NCBI GenBank assembly: GCA_031555935.1
Contig: JAVBTX010000014.1
Span: forward strand, 17,150 to 81,149
DNA: 64,000 bases
Direction: 5' to 3'
Source of the DNA: Roseburia_C sp031555935
GTDB lineage: Bacteria > Bacillota > Clostridia > Lachnospirales > Lachnospiraceae
Shown: positions 17,425 through 25,251 of the stretch, one piece after another
Position numbering within the stretch: position 1 is the stretch's first letter
Layout of the letters: each line of letters starts with the position of its first letter
Program-made: the position numbers and the translations under genes
The notes under the pieces: generated by a model
The model's input: the letters and a program-made list of their open reading frames with translations, nothing else
The model's database searches: none
Told to the model about the DNA's origin: nothing

Positions 17425-17607
17425 CTAAATGAATTTGTTCTGTACCTCGTTGTAGTGATAATCAATTGCGGCTAATTTTTCCACCAAAGCCGACTGCTCA
17501 ACCATCGCCGATTTACACAATTCTTCCAGTGACGGATAAAAGTCACGTAGCTGGGTATTTATATAGCTAAGTAAAATGATGGGGTCATTTGGTAATTTAT
17601 GGTTCAT
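17425..17607 (-). CDS. Small DUF4250 protein
   Basis: The 60-residue protein begins at the ATG complementary to 17605-17607 with AAGGAG 9 nt upstream. LPNDPIILLSYINTQLRDFY is the signature of DUF4250, a short cytoplasmic family common in Clostridia with no known function. The reading frame upstream to 17706 is open, but has no ribosome site. It is first in the leftward group 17607-16338. Confidence 0.75.
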   Translation of the reverse strand: MNHKLPNDPIILLSYINTQLRDFYPSLEELCKSAMVEQSALVEKLAAIDYHYNEVQNKFI

Positions 17608-17647
17608 AAAATAAAGCTCCTTACATTTCTTAAGATTTATATAGTTA

Positions 17648-17676
17648 AAAGTAGCATAGATTCTTAAAATTGTAAA
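17648..17676 (-). promoter_or_regulatory. Promoter for the leftward small-gene group
   Basis: On the minus strand, TTTACA (17671-17676) and TACTTT (17648-17653) are separated by 17 bp and lie 41 bp before the DUF4250 start. The -35 fits well and the -10 is weak. Confidence 0.4.
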
Positions 17677-17711
17677 CGGAAAGGATTTACATAACTGGTT
17701 TATCATGATAG

Positions 17712-17717
17712 TATACT
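17712..17717 (+). promoter_or_regulatory. -10 element for the amino-acid importer operon
   Basis: TATACT at 17712-17717 lies 37 bp before the start of the binding-protein gene. TTTACA at 17686-17691 is 20 bp upstream, which is longer than the ideal 17, so the -35 assignment is uncertain. Confidence 0.35.
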
Positions 17718-17754
17718 AAAGGAAAACATTGAGATTTAAGAGGAGGAAACACAG

Positions 17755-18675
17755 ATGAAGAAGAGAGTAGTAGCAGTGCTTTTGACACTGGTAATGGCAA
17801 TATCAATGAGTGCCTGCGGAAACAAAAATAATGAAACAAATAACGGAGCGTCAAATAACGCGGCGTCAAATGACGCGACAGAGAGCAATGACAATGCGGC
17901 TGAAAATGAAAACGAACAGGCGGAAACGGAAAGTGCAGCAAATGAGGACGAGCGCACCCAGTTAATTGTTGGCTTTGATGCTGAATTTCCACCATATGGT
18001 TACATGGATAACAATGGTGAATACGTTGGTTTTGACTTAGACTTAGCCCAGGAAGTATGTGAGCGGAATGGCTGGGAGCTAGTGAAAAAGCCAATCAACT
18101 GGGATTCTAAAGATATGGAATTAAATTCCGGTTCGATTGATTGTATCTGGAACGGATTTACGATGAATGCTCGTGAAAACGATTATACATGGACAGAGGC
18201 ATATGTTGATAATAGTATCGTTGTTGTTGTCGCTGCTGATTCAGAGATTAGCTCACTTGCTAATCTGGCTGGTAAGAATGTTGCAGTACAGGCTGATTCT
18301 TCCGGTTTGGCGGCACTGATTGGCGAAGATGCAGAGGATGCCATCAAAGAACTGACAGAAAGCTTTGCTAATTTACAGCAGGTAGCAGATTATAACTCAG
18401 CTTTTATGAATTTAGAAGCAGGTGCAGTTGATGCCGTTGTATTAGACATCGGTGTCGCAAAATATCAGATGAACTCTCGCGGTGAAGGATTTACCATGTT
18501 AGACGAGCAAGTATCTTCTGAGCAGTACGGAATTGGTTTCAAATTAGGTAACACCAGCTTACGTGACAAGGTTCAGGAAACCTTAAAAGCAATGGTAGCT
18601 GATGGAAAATTTGATGAAATTGTAGCAAACTATGCAGACTATAATCTGCCAGACATGGTCTGCTTACAACAATAA
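17755..18675 (+). CDS. Amino-acid ABC transporter substrate-binding lipoprotein
   Basis: A 306-residue SBP family 3 protein. The N-terminus is a lipoprotein signal with lipobox MSAC (Cys at residue 19), followed by a 45-residue Asn/Ala/Glu-rich linker built from short repeats. The binding fold starts at LIVGFDAEFPPYGY and includes the family hallmark GFDLDLAQEV. It captures a polar amino acid or cystine outside the membrane and delivers it to the permease at 18698. AGGAGG sits 7 nt before the ATG. It is first in a three-gene operon with the permease and ATPase. The ligand cannot be named from sequence. Confidence 0.92.
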   Translation: MKKRVVAVLLTLVMAISMSACGNKNNETNNGASNNAASNDATESNDNAAENENEQAETESAANEDERTQLIVGFDAEFPPYGYMDNNGEYVGFDLDLAQEVCERNGWELVKKPINWDSKDMELNSGSIDCIWNGFTMNARENDYTWTEAYVDNSIVVVVAADSEISSLANLAGKNVAVQADSSGLAALIGEDAEDAIKELTESFANLQQVADYNSAFMNLEAGAVDAVVLDIGVAKYQMNSRGEGFTMLDEQVSSEQYGIGFKLGNTSLRDKVQETLKAMVADGKFDEIVANYADYNLPDMVCLQQ

Positions 18676-18697
18676 ACAAAAGTGAAGGTGAAATAGA

Positions 18698-19348
18698 ATG
18701 TCTCTTTTAACCATAGTGCAGCAGTTGGCATCTGGAATGATGTCAACCGTGTCCATATTTGTATTAACCTTGTTATTTTCACTACCGCTAGGACTGATTG
18801 TAGCCTTTGGTCGGAAATCGAGAATCAAACCATTGCAGTGGCTGACGAAGCTATATATATCTGTAATGCGGGGAACGCCGCTGATGTTACAATTATTGGT
18901 GGTATATTATGGACCATATTATTTGTTCCATACGAAAATATCTGCGTCCTATCAGTTTACCGCAACAATTATTGGTTTCTCGGTCAACTATGCGGCCTAT
19001 TTTGCAGAAATATACCGTTCAGGCATCCAGTCAATTCCTCAGGGACAATATGAGGCAGCGAAGGTATTGGGATATTCTAAGAGCCAGACATTTTTCAAGA
19101 TTATTTTCCCACAGATGGTCAAACGAGTGCTGCCATCGGTGACAAATGAGGTCATTACCTTGGTGAAGGATACCTCATTAGCATTTGTGTTGGCATACAC
19201 CGAAATGTTTACGTTAGCGAAACAAATCGCAGCATCACAGACAAGCATTATGCCATTGTTTATCGCCGGGATTTTCTATTATCTCTTTAATCTGCTGGTC
19301 GCAGGTGTGATGGGATATTTGGAAAAACGGATGGAATATTATCAGTAA
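18698..19348 (+). CDS. Amino-acid ABC transporter permease (HisM/GlnP type)
   Basis: The 216-residue inner-membrane protein has about five hydrophobic helices and the EAA-loop sequence EAAKVLGYSKSQTFFKIIFPQ that contacts the ATPase. The N-terminal stretch MRGTPLMLQLLVVYYG is a hallmark of the HisMQ/GlnP family. It forms the translocation channel, probably as a homodimer because no second permease gene is present. It starts 22 bp after the binding-protein gene and ends 15 bp before the ATPase gene. Confidence 0.93.
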   Translation: MSLLTIVQQLASGMMSTVSIFVLTLLFSLPLGLIVAFGRKSRIKPLQWLTKLYISVMRGTPLMLQLLVVYYGPYYLFHTKISASYQFTATIIGFSVNYAAYFAEIYRSGIQSIPQGQYEAAKVLGYSKSQTFFKIIFPQMVKRVLPSVTNEVITLVKDTSLAFVLAYTEMFTLAKQIAASQTSIMPLFIAGIFYYLFNLLVAGVMGYLEKRMEYYQ

Positions 19349-19363
19349 AGGAGGGAAAAACAG

Positions 19364-20125
19364 ATGAAATTACTAGAGATAAAAAATGTAAAAAAAGGTT
19401 TTGACAATCTGGGTGTCCTCCATGATATATCGCTTTCGGTTGAAGAGGGTGAAGTAGTGGCAATTATCGGGCCATCTGGTTCCGGTAAATCCACCCTGCT
19501 TCGCCTTGCAACGCTATTAGAGACGATGGACAATGGCGAACTTCGTTACTTAGGTGAGCCGGCAGTGGAAAGCGATAAAGATGGTAAATCTATCTATGCA
19601 AGTCCGGGACAGTTGCGGAAAATACAAGGATATTTTGGTCTGGTTTTCCAGAACTTTAACTTGTTTCCACACTATACCGTAATGAAAAATCTGACTGATG
19701 CGCCGATTCATATCCAGAAGAAGGATAAAAAAGAGGTTTATGAACATGCCAGAGAGCTGCTAAAGAAGATGGGATTAGAGGACAAAGCCAATTACTATCC
19801 ATGCCAGTTATCAGGTGGACAGCAGCAGCGTGTCGCGATTGCCAGAGCCTTGGCATTAAACCCATCGATACTGTTCTTCGATGAACCAACCTCTGCATTA
19901 GACCCAGAGCTGACTGGCGAGATTTTAAAAGTAATTCGTCAACTGGCTGATGAGAAAATGACGATGGTGATTGTTACTCATGAAATGGCCTTTGCCAGAG
20001 ATGTGGCCGACCGGGTTATTTTTATGGATGGTGGTTACATTATTGAAGAGGGCGCACCAAAGGATGTGATTGAAAACCCAAAAGAAGAACGCACCAGACA
20101 GTTTCTGGCGCGCTTTTCAAGTTAA
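19364..20125 (+). CDS. Amino-acid ABC transporter ATP-binding protein (GlnQ/HisP type)
   Basis: A 253-residue ATPase with Walker A GPSGSGKST, signature LSGGQQQR, Walker B ILFFDEPTSALDPEL and H-loop VTHEM. The PTSALDPELTGE extension is typical of polar amino-acid importers. GGAGG lies 9 nt before the ATG. An insertion of about 20 residues (VESDKDGKSIYASPGQ) lies between Walker A and the Q-loop, as in several amino-acid importer ATPases. It powers the permease at 18698. Confidence 0.95.
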   Translation: MKLLEIKNVKKGFDNLGVLHDISLSVEEGEVVAIIGPSGSGKSTLLRLATLLETMDNGELRYLGEPAVESDKDGKSIYASPGQLRKIQGYFGLVFQNFNLFPHYTVMKNLTDAPIHIQKKDKKEVYEHARELLKKMGLEDKANYYPCQLSGGQQQRVAIARALALNPSILFFDEPTSALDPELTGEILKVIRQLADEKMTMVIVTHEMAFARDVADRVIFMDGGYIIEEGAPKDVIENPKEERTRQFLARFSS

Positions 20126-20177
20126 TATTAAGGTGAATTTTTTCATGCGCGCCATGCGTTTTTTCAAGCTAGTTAAT

Positions 20178-20882
20178 TTAAAGATAAATTTGTTTTGAGC
20201 CATTGATGGAATCGCCAATAGATTGGAGGATAAATTCAATGGCTTTTTCTTCGTCTCGATTTGCAATATGCTGATACAGAGTTGAGGTATTGAAATATAG
20301 AGCTTCAATCCCATATCGGTTGCAGAAGCGAATCCACAGGCTCACAACCGGATTGCGGAAGGAGACAAAGAACAGTGGCAGCAATGTATTGCCAGAAATA
20401 AAACCCAGCTCATGGTGAAATTCAAAGGCAAGCTCAGCGGCAATGTCACTGTCTTCACAAACTTTCATTTCGTCAACAATTCGTTTCAAAGACTTTATTT
20501 CTTCATCACTGGCGTGTTTGGTGACTAATTCCACCGCCAGCCGGTCTAAGACAATCCGAACTTCTAAAATGGAACGGATTTCTTTTTCACGCAGCATTCC
20601 GCCATTGTAATTCATAATCGACATCAGTGTTGTTAAGGTTCCATTGCGGCGATAATCCTCAACAAAGGTGCCAACGCGTGGCTTTACCACCAGAAAACCT
20701 TTGGCCTCCATTTCGGCAATGCCAGAGTTAACAACAGCCCGGCTGACCTGCATGGAAGTAGCCAATTCTCGTTCAGATGGGAGACGACTGCCAATTTCTA
20801 ATTTACCAGATAAAATCATATGCTCTAGTTCTGTAACAAAAAGCTCCTTTAAGGTCGGAGCATTTAATTTTTTAAATTCCAT
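20178..20882 (-). CDS. FadR-subfamily GntR transcriptional regulator
   Basis: The 234-residue protein starts at the ATG complementary to 20880-20882, with AAAGGAG upstream; an in-frame extension to 20921 lies inside the operator and is unlikely. The N-terminal winged helix-turn-helix (about residues 5-70) carries the GntR signature GSRLPSERELATSMQVSR. The C-terminal all-helical FCD effector domain starts around residue 90 and contains ILEVRIVLDRLAVELV. FadR-type regulators bind metal-coordinated small acids as effectors. A perfect palindrome upstream of its own start suggests autoregulation. It is divergent from the acyltransferase gene at 21048 and follows the importer operon tail to tail, so it might control either. 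Confidence 0.9.
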   Translation of the reverse strand: MEFKKLNAPTLKELFVTELEHMILSGKLEIGSRLPSERELATSMQVSRAVVNSGIAEMEAKGFLVVKPRVGTFVEDYRRNGTLTTLMSIMNYNGGMLREKEIRSILEVRIVLDRLAVELVTKHASDEEIKSLKRIVDEMKVCEDSDIAAELAFEFHHELGFISGNTLLPLFFVSFRNPVVSLWIRFCNRYGIEALYFNTSTLYQHIANRDEEKAIEFILQSIGDSINGSKQIYL

Positions 20883-20903
20883 AAACACGTTTCTCCTTTG
20901 ATG

Positions 20904-20922
20904 AATGTGGTCAGACCACATT
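20904..20922. promoter_or_regulatory. Perfect FadR-family operator palindrome
   Basis: AATGTGGTCAGACCACATT is a perfect 9+1+9 inverted repeat. Its core TGGTCAGACCA matches the TGGTnnnACCA form bound by FadR/PdhR/LldR-type regulators. It lies 21 bp before the regulator's start codon and about 18 bp downstream of a minus-strand -10 element, so bound protein would block its own transcript. Confidence 0.85.
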
Positions 20923-20939
20923 GCTACTTTCCTTAGTAA

Positions 20940-20968
20940 AGTTTATCTTGAATCAAAATAAAAAGCAA
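20940..20968 (-). promoter_or_regulatory. Promoter of the FadR-type regulator
   Basis: Minus-strand TTGCTT (20963-20968) and TAAACT (20940-20945) have a 17-bp spacer. The operator at 20904-20922 falls just downstream of the predicted start of transcription. Confidence 0.45.
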
Positions 20969-20986
20969 GTAGAATGAACACACTAG

Positions 20987-21015
20987 TTGTAATTTAAAAG
21001 GGATTCTTATATAAT
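20987..21015 (+). promoter_or_regulatory. Promoter of the acyltransferase gene
   Basis: TTGTAA (20987-20992) and a perfect TATAAT (21010-21015) are separated by 17 bp, 33 bp before the ATG at 21048. Confidence 0.65.
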
Positions 21016-21047
21016 AAGTTTACATTGAAAAAAGGAAATAATTACTT

Positions 21048-22394
21048 ATGTCAAAAAAAGAAAAAGTGAAAATAGAAAAAGCAGAAAAAGTAAAAAAATA
21101 TAGACAGCGTGCACAGTGGAAGCCAAAAGGTGATATTCGTTGGGATAAGCTGGATAATACCGCCCATCTATTCCCCGTAATAGCTGGTGAAGCGATGAGT
21201 AACGTTTATCGCATCAGTATTATTTTAAATGAAGAAATTCAGGAAGAACAGCTGCAGCAGGCACTTGATATGGTGTTGCCGAAGATTGCAGGATTTAATC
21301 TGCGGCTTCGTCAAGGTGTATTCTGGTACTATTTTGAAGAGAATGGGAAGCCTGCTCCGAGAGTGCAAAAAGAGGACACGTATCCATGCCAGTTTATCGT
21401 TCAGAATAAGAACGAGAGTTATTTATTTCGCGTAACTTATCACAAATGCCGGATTAATCTGGAAGTGTTCCATGTATTGACGGATGGGATGGGCGGCATC
21501 AGCTTTTTGAAGGAGTTGGCCTACCAGTATTTACGTCTGGTCCATCCTGAGCTTCGTGAGAAGCTGGGGGATAAGCTTAGCAGTGATACATCTTTGAACC
21601 GCGAAGACAGTTTCCTTAAGAATTACAAGCGCAGTCATGCGAAGGGATATAAGACCAAAAAGGCGTTCCTATTAAAGGGGGAACATTTCAGAGTTGGAGA
21701 GTTTGGTGTGATGCACGGATATATTAATATTCCGCAGCTCAAGGTTGTGTGTAAGAGCTATGGTGTAAGTATCAATGAATACTTGGTGGCGGCATTTGCC
21801 TGGAGTGTATATATGGAGAGCATGCACGGGATACCGGGAAAACGACCGATTCGTGTCGCTGTGCCAGTGAATCTGCGGCCATACTTTAATTCGGTGACGA
21901 CGAAGAATTTCTTTACCGTTGTGTCGGCAGAATTTGAACCAGATAGAGAAAATTATACCTTTGCTGAGGTTTTACAGATTATTCGTGACAGTCTGAGAAG
22001 CCAGATTAATAAGGAGCATTTAGAGGAAATATTCTCCTATAATGTATCCAATGAGAAAAATCTGGCAGCGAGAGCAGTACCGCTGTTTATTAAAAATCTG
22101 GCGATTCGATATGTATATACCTCGGCGGCATTGGCCAATACATCGACAGTAACGAATATTGGCACGCAGAGCGTGCTAGATGACTACAAACCATATATTA
22201 AGATGTTTACCGCGTATCTGGCCATGTCGAAAGGACAGAGCCTTAAGGGGACGATTTGCTCCTATGATGGTACGCTGGTATTTACCTTTAGCTCGGTACT
22301 GCGTGATGCATCGGTGCAGCGAGGATTTTTTAGACAACTGGCCGAAGATGGGGTAGAGGTTGAGATTGAGAGTAATGGGGTGTATTATGAGTAA
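21048..22394 (+). CDS. HxxxDG-motif acyltransferase (condensation/alcohol acetyltransferase fold)
   Basis: This 448-residue protein has the CAT-like acyltransferase motif FHVLTDGMGG with catalytic His142 and Asp146, as in condensation domains, PapA5 and alcohol acetyltransferases. A Lys-rich N-terminus (residues 3-20) comes before the first half-domain. The second half has the NxRPYF-type segment (VPVNLRPYF at about 275). No carrier-protein domain or adenylation domain is nearby, so the acceptor and donor are unknown. AAAGGA precedes the ATG. The transcript ends in a strong hairpin at 22405-22444. Confidence 0.8.
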   Translation: MSKKEKVKIEKAEKVKKYRQRAQWKPKGDIRWDKLDNTAHLFPVIAGEAMSNVYRISIILNEEIQEEQLQQALDMVLPKIAGFNLRLRQGVFWYYFEENGKPAPRVQKEDTYPCQFIVQNKNESYLFRVTYHKCRINLEVFHVLTDGMGGISFLKELAYQYLRLVHPELREKLGDKLSSDTSLNREDSFLKNYKRSHAKGYKTKKAFLLKGEHFRVGEFGVMHGYINIPQLKVVCKSYGVSINEYLVAAFAWSVYMESMHGIPGKRPIRVAVPVNLRPYFNSVTTKNFFTVVSAEFEPDRENYTFAEVLQIIRDSLRSQINKEHLEEIFSYNVSNEKNLAARAVPLFIKNLAIRYVYTSAALANTSTVTNIGTQSVLDDYKPYIKMFTAYLAMSKGQSLKGTICSYDGTLVFTFSSVLRDASVQRGFFRQLAEDGVEVEIESNGVYYE

Positions 22395-22404
22395 ATTTTA
22401 AAAA

Positions 22405-22444
22405 GTGCTGTCACACGACATATCAATTGTTCGTGTGACAGCAC
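22405..22444. terminator. Bidirectional terminator
   Basis: Arms 22405-22418 and 22431-22444 form a perfect 14-bp stem with a 12-nt loop. It is followed by CTCTTTTTG on the + strand and by an A/T-rich run on the other side. It lies between the convergent acyltransferase and chemoreceptor genes. Confidence 0.9.
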
Positions 22445-22465
22445 CTCTTTTTGTTTAATTCTGTT

Positions 22466-24196
22466 TTATTCCGTCTTAAACTGGCTCACCAGTCCTTCTA
22501 AATCATTAGAAGTCTGCTGTGTTTGTTCCATATTCGAAACAATCGTATCGGCACTGACTGATATTTCATTTCCCTGCTCCGCAACCAAGGCAGTATTGCC
22601 GGCACCGTCCTGGACGGACTGAGTTACGGTCCCAATGGTTTCAATGATGGTTTGGATGGAAGCCATCAACTGTTCTGCGGTTGCATTTAATTCAAGCGTC
22701 ATATCACGAACATAGAAAGCATCATCACTGTAGGCATCGGTTGCATGGAGCATTTTGGAGTAATCTGCAGTTACGTCATTGGCCACAAAGTTTAGCAATT
22801 TATTGGAGCTGTTAGCAAGGTGGCTAACGGCTGACATTACAACCTGAGTAATACTTTGAATCTGACCGACTGTTTGCTCCGAGCTGTCGGCTAAATTACC
22901 GATTTCATTTGCGACAATGGCAAATCCTCTGCCGGCTTCACCGGCTCTGGCAGCTTCAATCGAAGCATTTAAGGCTAACAGATTGGTCTGGCTGGTGATT
23001 TCTAAAATGGCGTTGGCGAGGAGATTGATTTCATCAACGGCTTTGGATTCTTCTAACGCTTTTTCCAGTTCTGTTTTGATTTCGCTAAAAATAGTATCCG
23101 CTTTATCTTTGGAGTTCCTGAAATCTGTTCCCAAATCACGAGCACGATCATGGATTTCACTGGCTCTGCTGGCACCTTCTTCGGCCTTGCTGGCAACATT
23201 GATAACGCCAAATTCTAACTGTTCCGCGGTAGCCGACATTTCTTCAGCGGATGCACTGGATTCTTCCATAGCGGCATTTAATTCCTGAGTAGCGGAGGCC
23301 ATATTCTCAATTCGTCCATTTAATTCGTTTAGGATATTATTATTAGAAATAATTTTATCGTTGAGGTTCGTGGTAGAACTTTTGATTCCGCCAACTGTAG
23401 TTTGGAGATTTTGTTTCATCCGATTGATAGAACGGGATAATTCACCGACTTCATCTTTGTTATGGCTGTATTTTTCTGACATTGTAGCAGTTAAATCACC
23501 ATCAGCAACTTTATTTGCCAGAGCTTTTACTGCCAGCAATGGTTTAATCGTAATCTGAGACATCATGATTACAACAAGGATACCAATAATAACAATTATA
23601 ATTACCGCAATCATGGTTTTTTGGACGTTTGTGTGAAAGCGTTCTTGTGAAATACCAACATTTTTTTCAGCATCCTGAAGATTGAAGTTGATAATTTTAG
23701 TAATTACCTCCTGAACTTCTTTGACAGCTTCTTCAATGGGACCGTTCTGGTCATTCAATGCTTGGGTATATTTGCCAGCCCGGGCATTGGCAATCAGGGA
23801 GGTTCGGGCCTGACGATATGCATCAAGCTTGGTGATTAACTCATCATATAATTGTTGGTCTTCCGGTTCTGCAATCAGACCTTGATAGACTTCAAGCAGT
23901 GCATTATCTTCGTCTGCCAATACCTGAATCCCTTCAATATTTTCTTCTAGCTTATTGCTGCATTCCTGGTCAGCAATTTTCTGGCTGTAGATTCGGATTT
24001 CCGATAAGTTTTGGTTGACCTTCTGGATTGTAACCGTGGATTCGTAGTTATTGTAATAAATAATATCATTCTGTTCATTAATTGCTTGCATACCGGAAAT
24101 GCCAAGATAGCAGGCGTAAAGACAACCGAATAGCATGATTAAAAACGGTATGAAAAATTTAACCCGCATTTTAGTGTTGTAGAAAATTTTCATCAT
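22466..24196 (-). CDS. Methyl-accepting chemotaxis protein, four-helix-bundle sensor
   Basis: A 576-residue chemoreceptor. Two adjacent ATG codons (complements of 24194-24196 and 24191-24193) follow GGAG at 5 and 8 nt. A membrane helix (about residues 12-33), an extracytoplasmic helical region of about 150 residues (4HB_MCP-like), a second helix (about 190-212), a HAMP domain (about 212-265) and the signalling domain follow. The signalling tip LLALNASIEAARAGEAGRGFAIVANEI is the universal chemoreceptor hairpin. The cytoplasmic part closely parallels the receptor at 29666, including a segment (about residues 345-390) rich in charged helices before the tip. It reports to CheW/CheA. A structured leader lies upstream. 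Confidence 0.92.
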   Translation of the reverse strand: MMKIFYNTKMRVKFFIPFLIMLFGCLYACYLGISGMQAINEQNDIIYYNNYESTVTIQKVNQNLSEIRIYSQKIADQECSNKLEENIEGIQVLADEDNALLEVYQGLIAEPEDQQLYDELITKLDAYRQARTSLIANARAGKYTQALNDQNGPIEEAVKEVQEVITKIINFNLQDAEKNVGISQERFHTNVQKTMIAVIIIVIIGILVVIMMSQITIKPLLAVKALANKVADGDLTATMSEKYSHNKDEVGELSRSINRMKQNLQTTVGGIKSSTTNLNDKIISNNNILNELNGRIENMASATQELNAAMEESSASAEEMSATAEQLEFGVINVASKAEEGASRASEIHDRARDLGTDFRNSKDKADTIFSEIKTELEKALEESKAVDEINLLANAILEITSQTNLLALNASIEAARAGEAGRGFAIVANEIGNLADSSEQTVGQIQSITQVVMSAVSHLANSSNKLLNFVANDVTADYSKMLHATDAYSDDAFYVRDMTLELNATAEQLMASIQTIIETIGTVTQSVQDGAGNTALVAEQGNEISVSADTIVSNMEQTQQTSNDLEGLVSQFKTE

Positions 24197-24239
24197 AATT
24201 TCTCCTTCTCTTTGTGTATATACTATATTTATGTGCAAT

Positions 24240-24338
24240 AAAAAATTATGCAAATATCTGATATATTCACATATTTATCTTTAGATAGAGCCCCAATTCT
24301 CTACGCTAAAATATGTGAACAAAGAATCTTGCATAATT
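24240..24338 (-). promoter_or_regulatory. Candidate structured leader or attenuator of the chemoreceptor gene
   Basis: On the minus strand three nested stems pair in order: a 10-bp outer stem (24329-24338 with 24244-24253), an 11-bp perfect middle stem (24309-24319 with 24266-24276) and a 5-bp inner stem (24299-24303 with 24286-24290) closed by an 8-nt loop. The outer 3' arm runs into a U-rich tract (24240-24245). It starts about 25 nt after the predicted transcription start and ends about 45 nt before the receptor's ATG. It does not match c-di-GMP or other riboswitch motifs known to me. Confidence 0.5.
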
Positions 24339-24366
24339 CCCCTTCAAATTTATGTAATTAAATAAC

Positions 24367-24395
24367 ATTTTATTGTGGATTGGCGAATCTGTCAA
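24367..24395 (-). promoter_or_regulatory. Strong promoter of the chemoreceptor gene
   Basis: Minus-strand TTGACA (24390-24395) and TAAAAT (24367-24372) with a 17-bp spacer. It predicts a leader of about 165 nt before the receptor start at 24196. Confidence 0.65.
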
Positions 24396-24422
24396 GAGTC
24401 TTTTTCATTTTTTGAAAATATC

Positions 24423-24451
24423 TTGAAAAATGGTCCATACTATTATAAGAT
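24423..24451 (+). promoter_or_regulatory. Promoter of the zinc-ribbon membrane protein gene
   Basis: TTGAAA (24423-24428) and TAAGAT (24446-24451) with a 17-bp spacer, 57 bp before the ATG at 24509. Confidence 0.5.
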
Positions 24452-24508
24452 AAGCATACTTATATTATATAAGTTTGATAAATTTATTAAAAGGATAGTG
24501 AGAAAATT

Positions 24509-25174
24509 ATGGGTAAATGCATCCAATGTGGAGTCAAAATAAAAGATGAGACAAATGTCTGTCCGTTGTGCCAATGTGTATTAGAAGAGGGTGATGACGT
24601 ACAAGACACTTATCCAGATGTCCGTTTAAAAACACGAAAAATAATGTTGGCAGGCAGAATCTATCTGTTTGTAGCAATTCTAACGAGTGCCATGCTATTT
24701 ATTGTGAATCATGAGATGTATCATGGTTTCTGGTGGAGTATTATTGCGGTAGCATCAATTGCATATTCATATTTAGTATTTCGTTATGCAATTGTTCATG
24801 ATGCTGGCTATAAATCCAAGATGATTGTCTTAACAATCTTTGGAATATTAACGGTTATTTTAGTTGATTTTGTAACGGGTTATCATGGCTGGTCGGTTAA
24901 TTATGTAATTCCGAGTGGCATTATGTTCCTTGATTTGGGAATCTTACTGCTGATGATTATTAATTTCCGCAATTGGCAAAGCTACCTGCTGTTTCAGCTT
25001 GCGATGATTGTTTGCAGTATTGTTCCGCTGATATTCTGGCGTTTTGGCATTGTTACCAGACCGCGGGTGAGCCTGATTGCTTTTGGCGTTTCAGTTTGTC
25101 TGTTCTTAGGAACCCTAATTATAGGTGACCGCAGAGCGAGACTGGAACTGAAAAGAAGATTCCATGTCCGGTAG
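24509..25174 (+). CDS. DUF6320-type zinc-ribbon membrane protein
   Basis: The 221-residue protein has an N-terminal zinc ribbon with Cys4, Cys7, Cys18 and Cys21 (CxxC...CPLC), a YPDVR segment, and six predicted membrane helices ending in a short basic tail. This order is typical of the uncharacterised DUF6320 family of Clostridia. A ribosome site (AAGGA) precedes the ATG. It stands alone between two promoters and a terminator, so it is probably monocistronic. Function unknown; a membrane sensor or chaperone role would be speculation. Confidence 0.8.
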   Translation: MGKCIQCGVKIKDETNVCPLCQCVLEEGDDVQDTYPDVRLKTRKIMLAGRIYLFVAILTSAMLFIVNHEMYHGFWWSIIAVASIAYSYLVFRYAIVHDAGYKSKMIVLTIFGILTVILVDFVTGYHGWSVNYVIPSGIMFLDLGILLLMIINFRNWQSYLLFQLAMIVCSIVPLIFWRFGIVTRPRVSLIAFGVSVCLFLGTLIIGDRRARLELKRRFHVR

Positions 25175-25192
25175 GAATCATGCATTGATGAA

Positions 25193-25238
25193 AATAAGTC
25201 TCTCAAAGGTGGAGTTTGACGCCTTTGAGAGACTTATT
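25193..25238. terminator. Bidirectional terminator
   Basis: Perfect 17-bp stem (25193-25209 with 25222-25238) with a 12-nt loop, between the convergent zinc-ribbon and phosphofructokinase genes. A/T-rich flanks on both sides support termination in either direction. Confidence 0.85.
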
Positions 25239-25251
25239 AAATTTGTTTGTT

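Larger units (their letters stand above)
24197..24508. other. Intergenic region between chemoreceptor and zinc-ribbon gene
   Basis: This 312-bp AT-rich stretch has no coding potential on either strand. It holds the minus-strand promoter at 24367-24395, a nested-stem leader element at 24240-24338 and the + strand promoter at 24423-24451. The two promoters are back to back. Confidence 0.7.

Noticed and set aside
20126..20177. A hairpin of CATG repeats flanked by T runs between the importer and regulator genes.
   Set aside because: The stem is only about 4-5 bp. It may aid termination of the convergent genes, but I cannot support it.
24254..24300. A SigD/FliA-type motility promoter before the chemoreceptor (TAAA ... 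CAGATAT).
   Set aside because: The spacing is 18 bp rather than about 15 and the -10 core is poor. A better vegetative promoter lies upstream.
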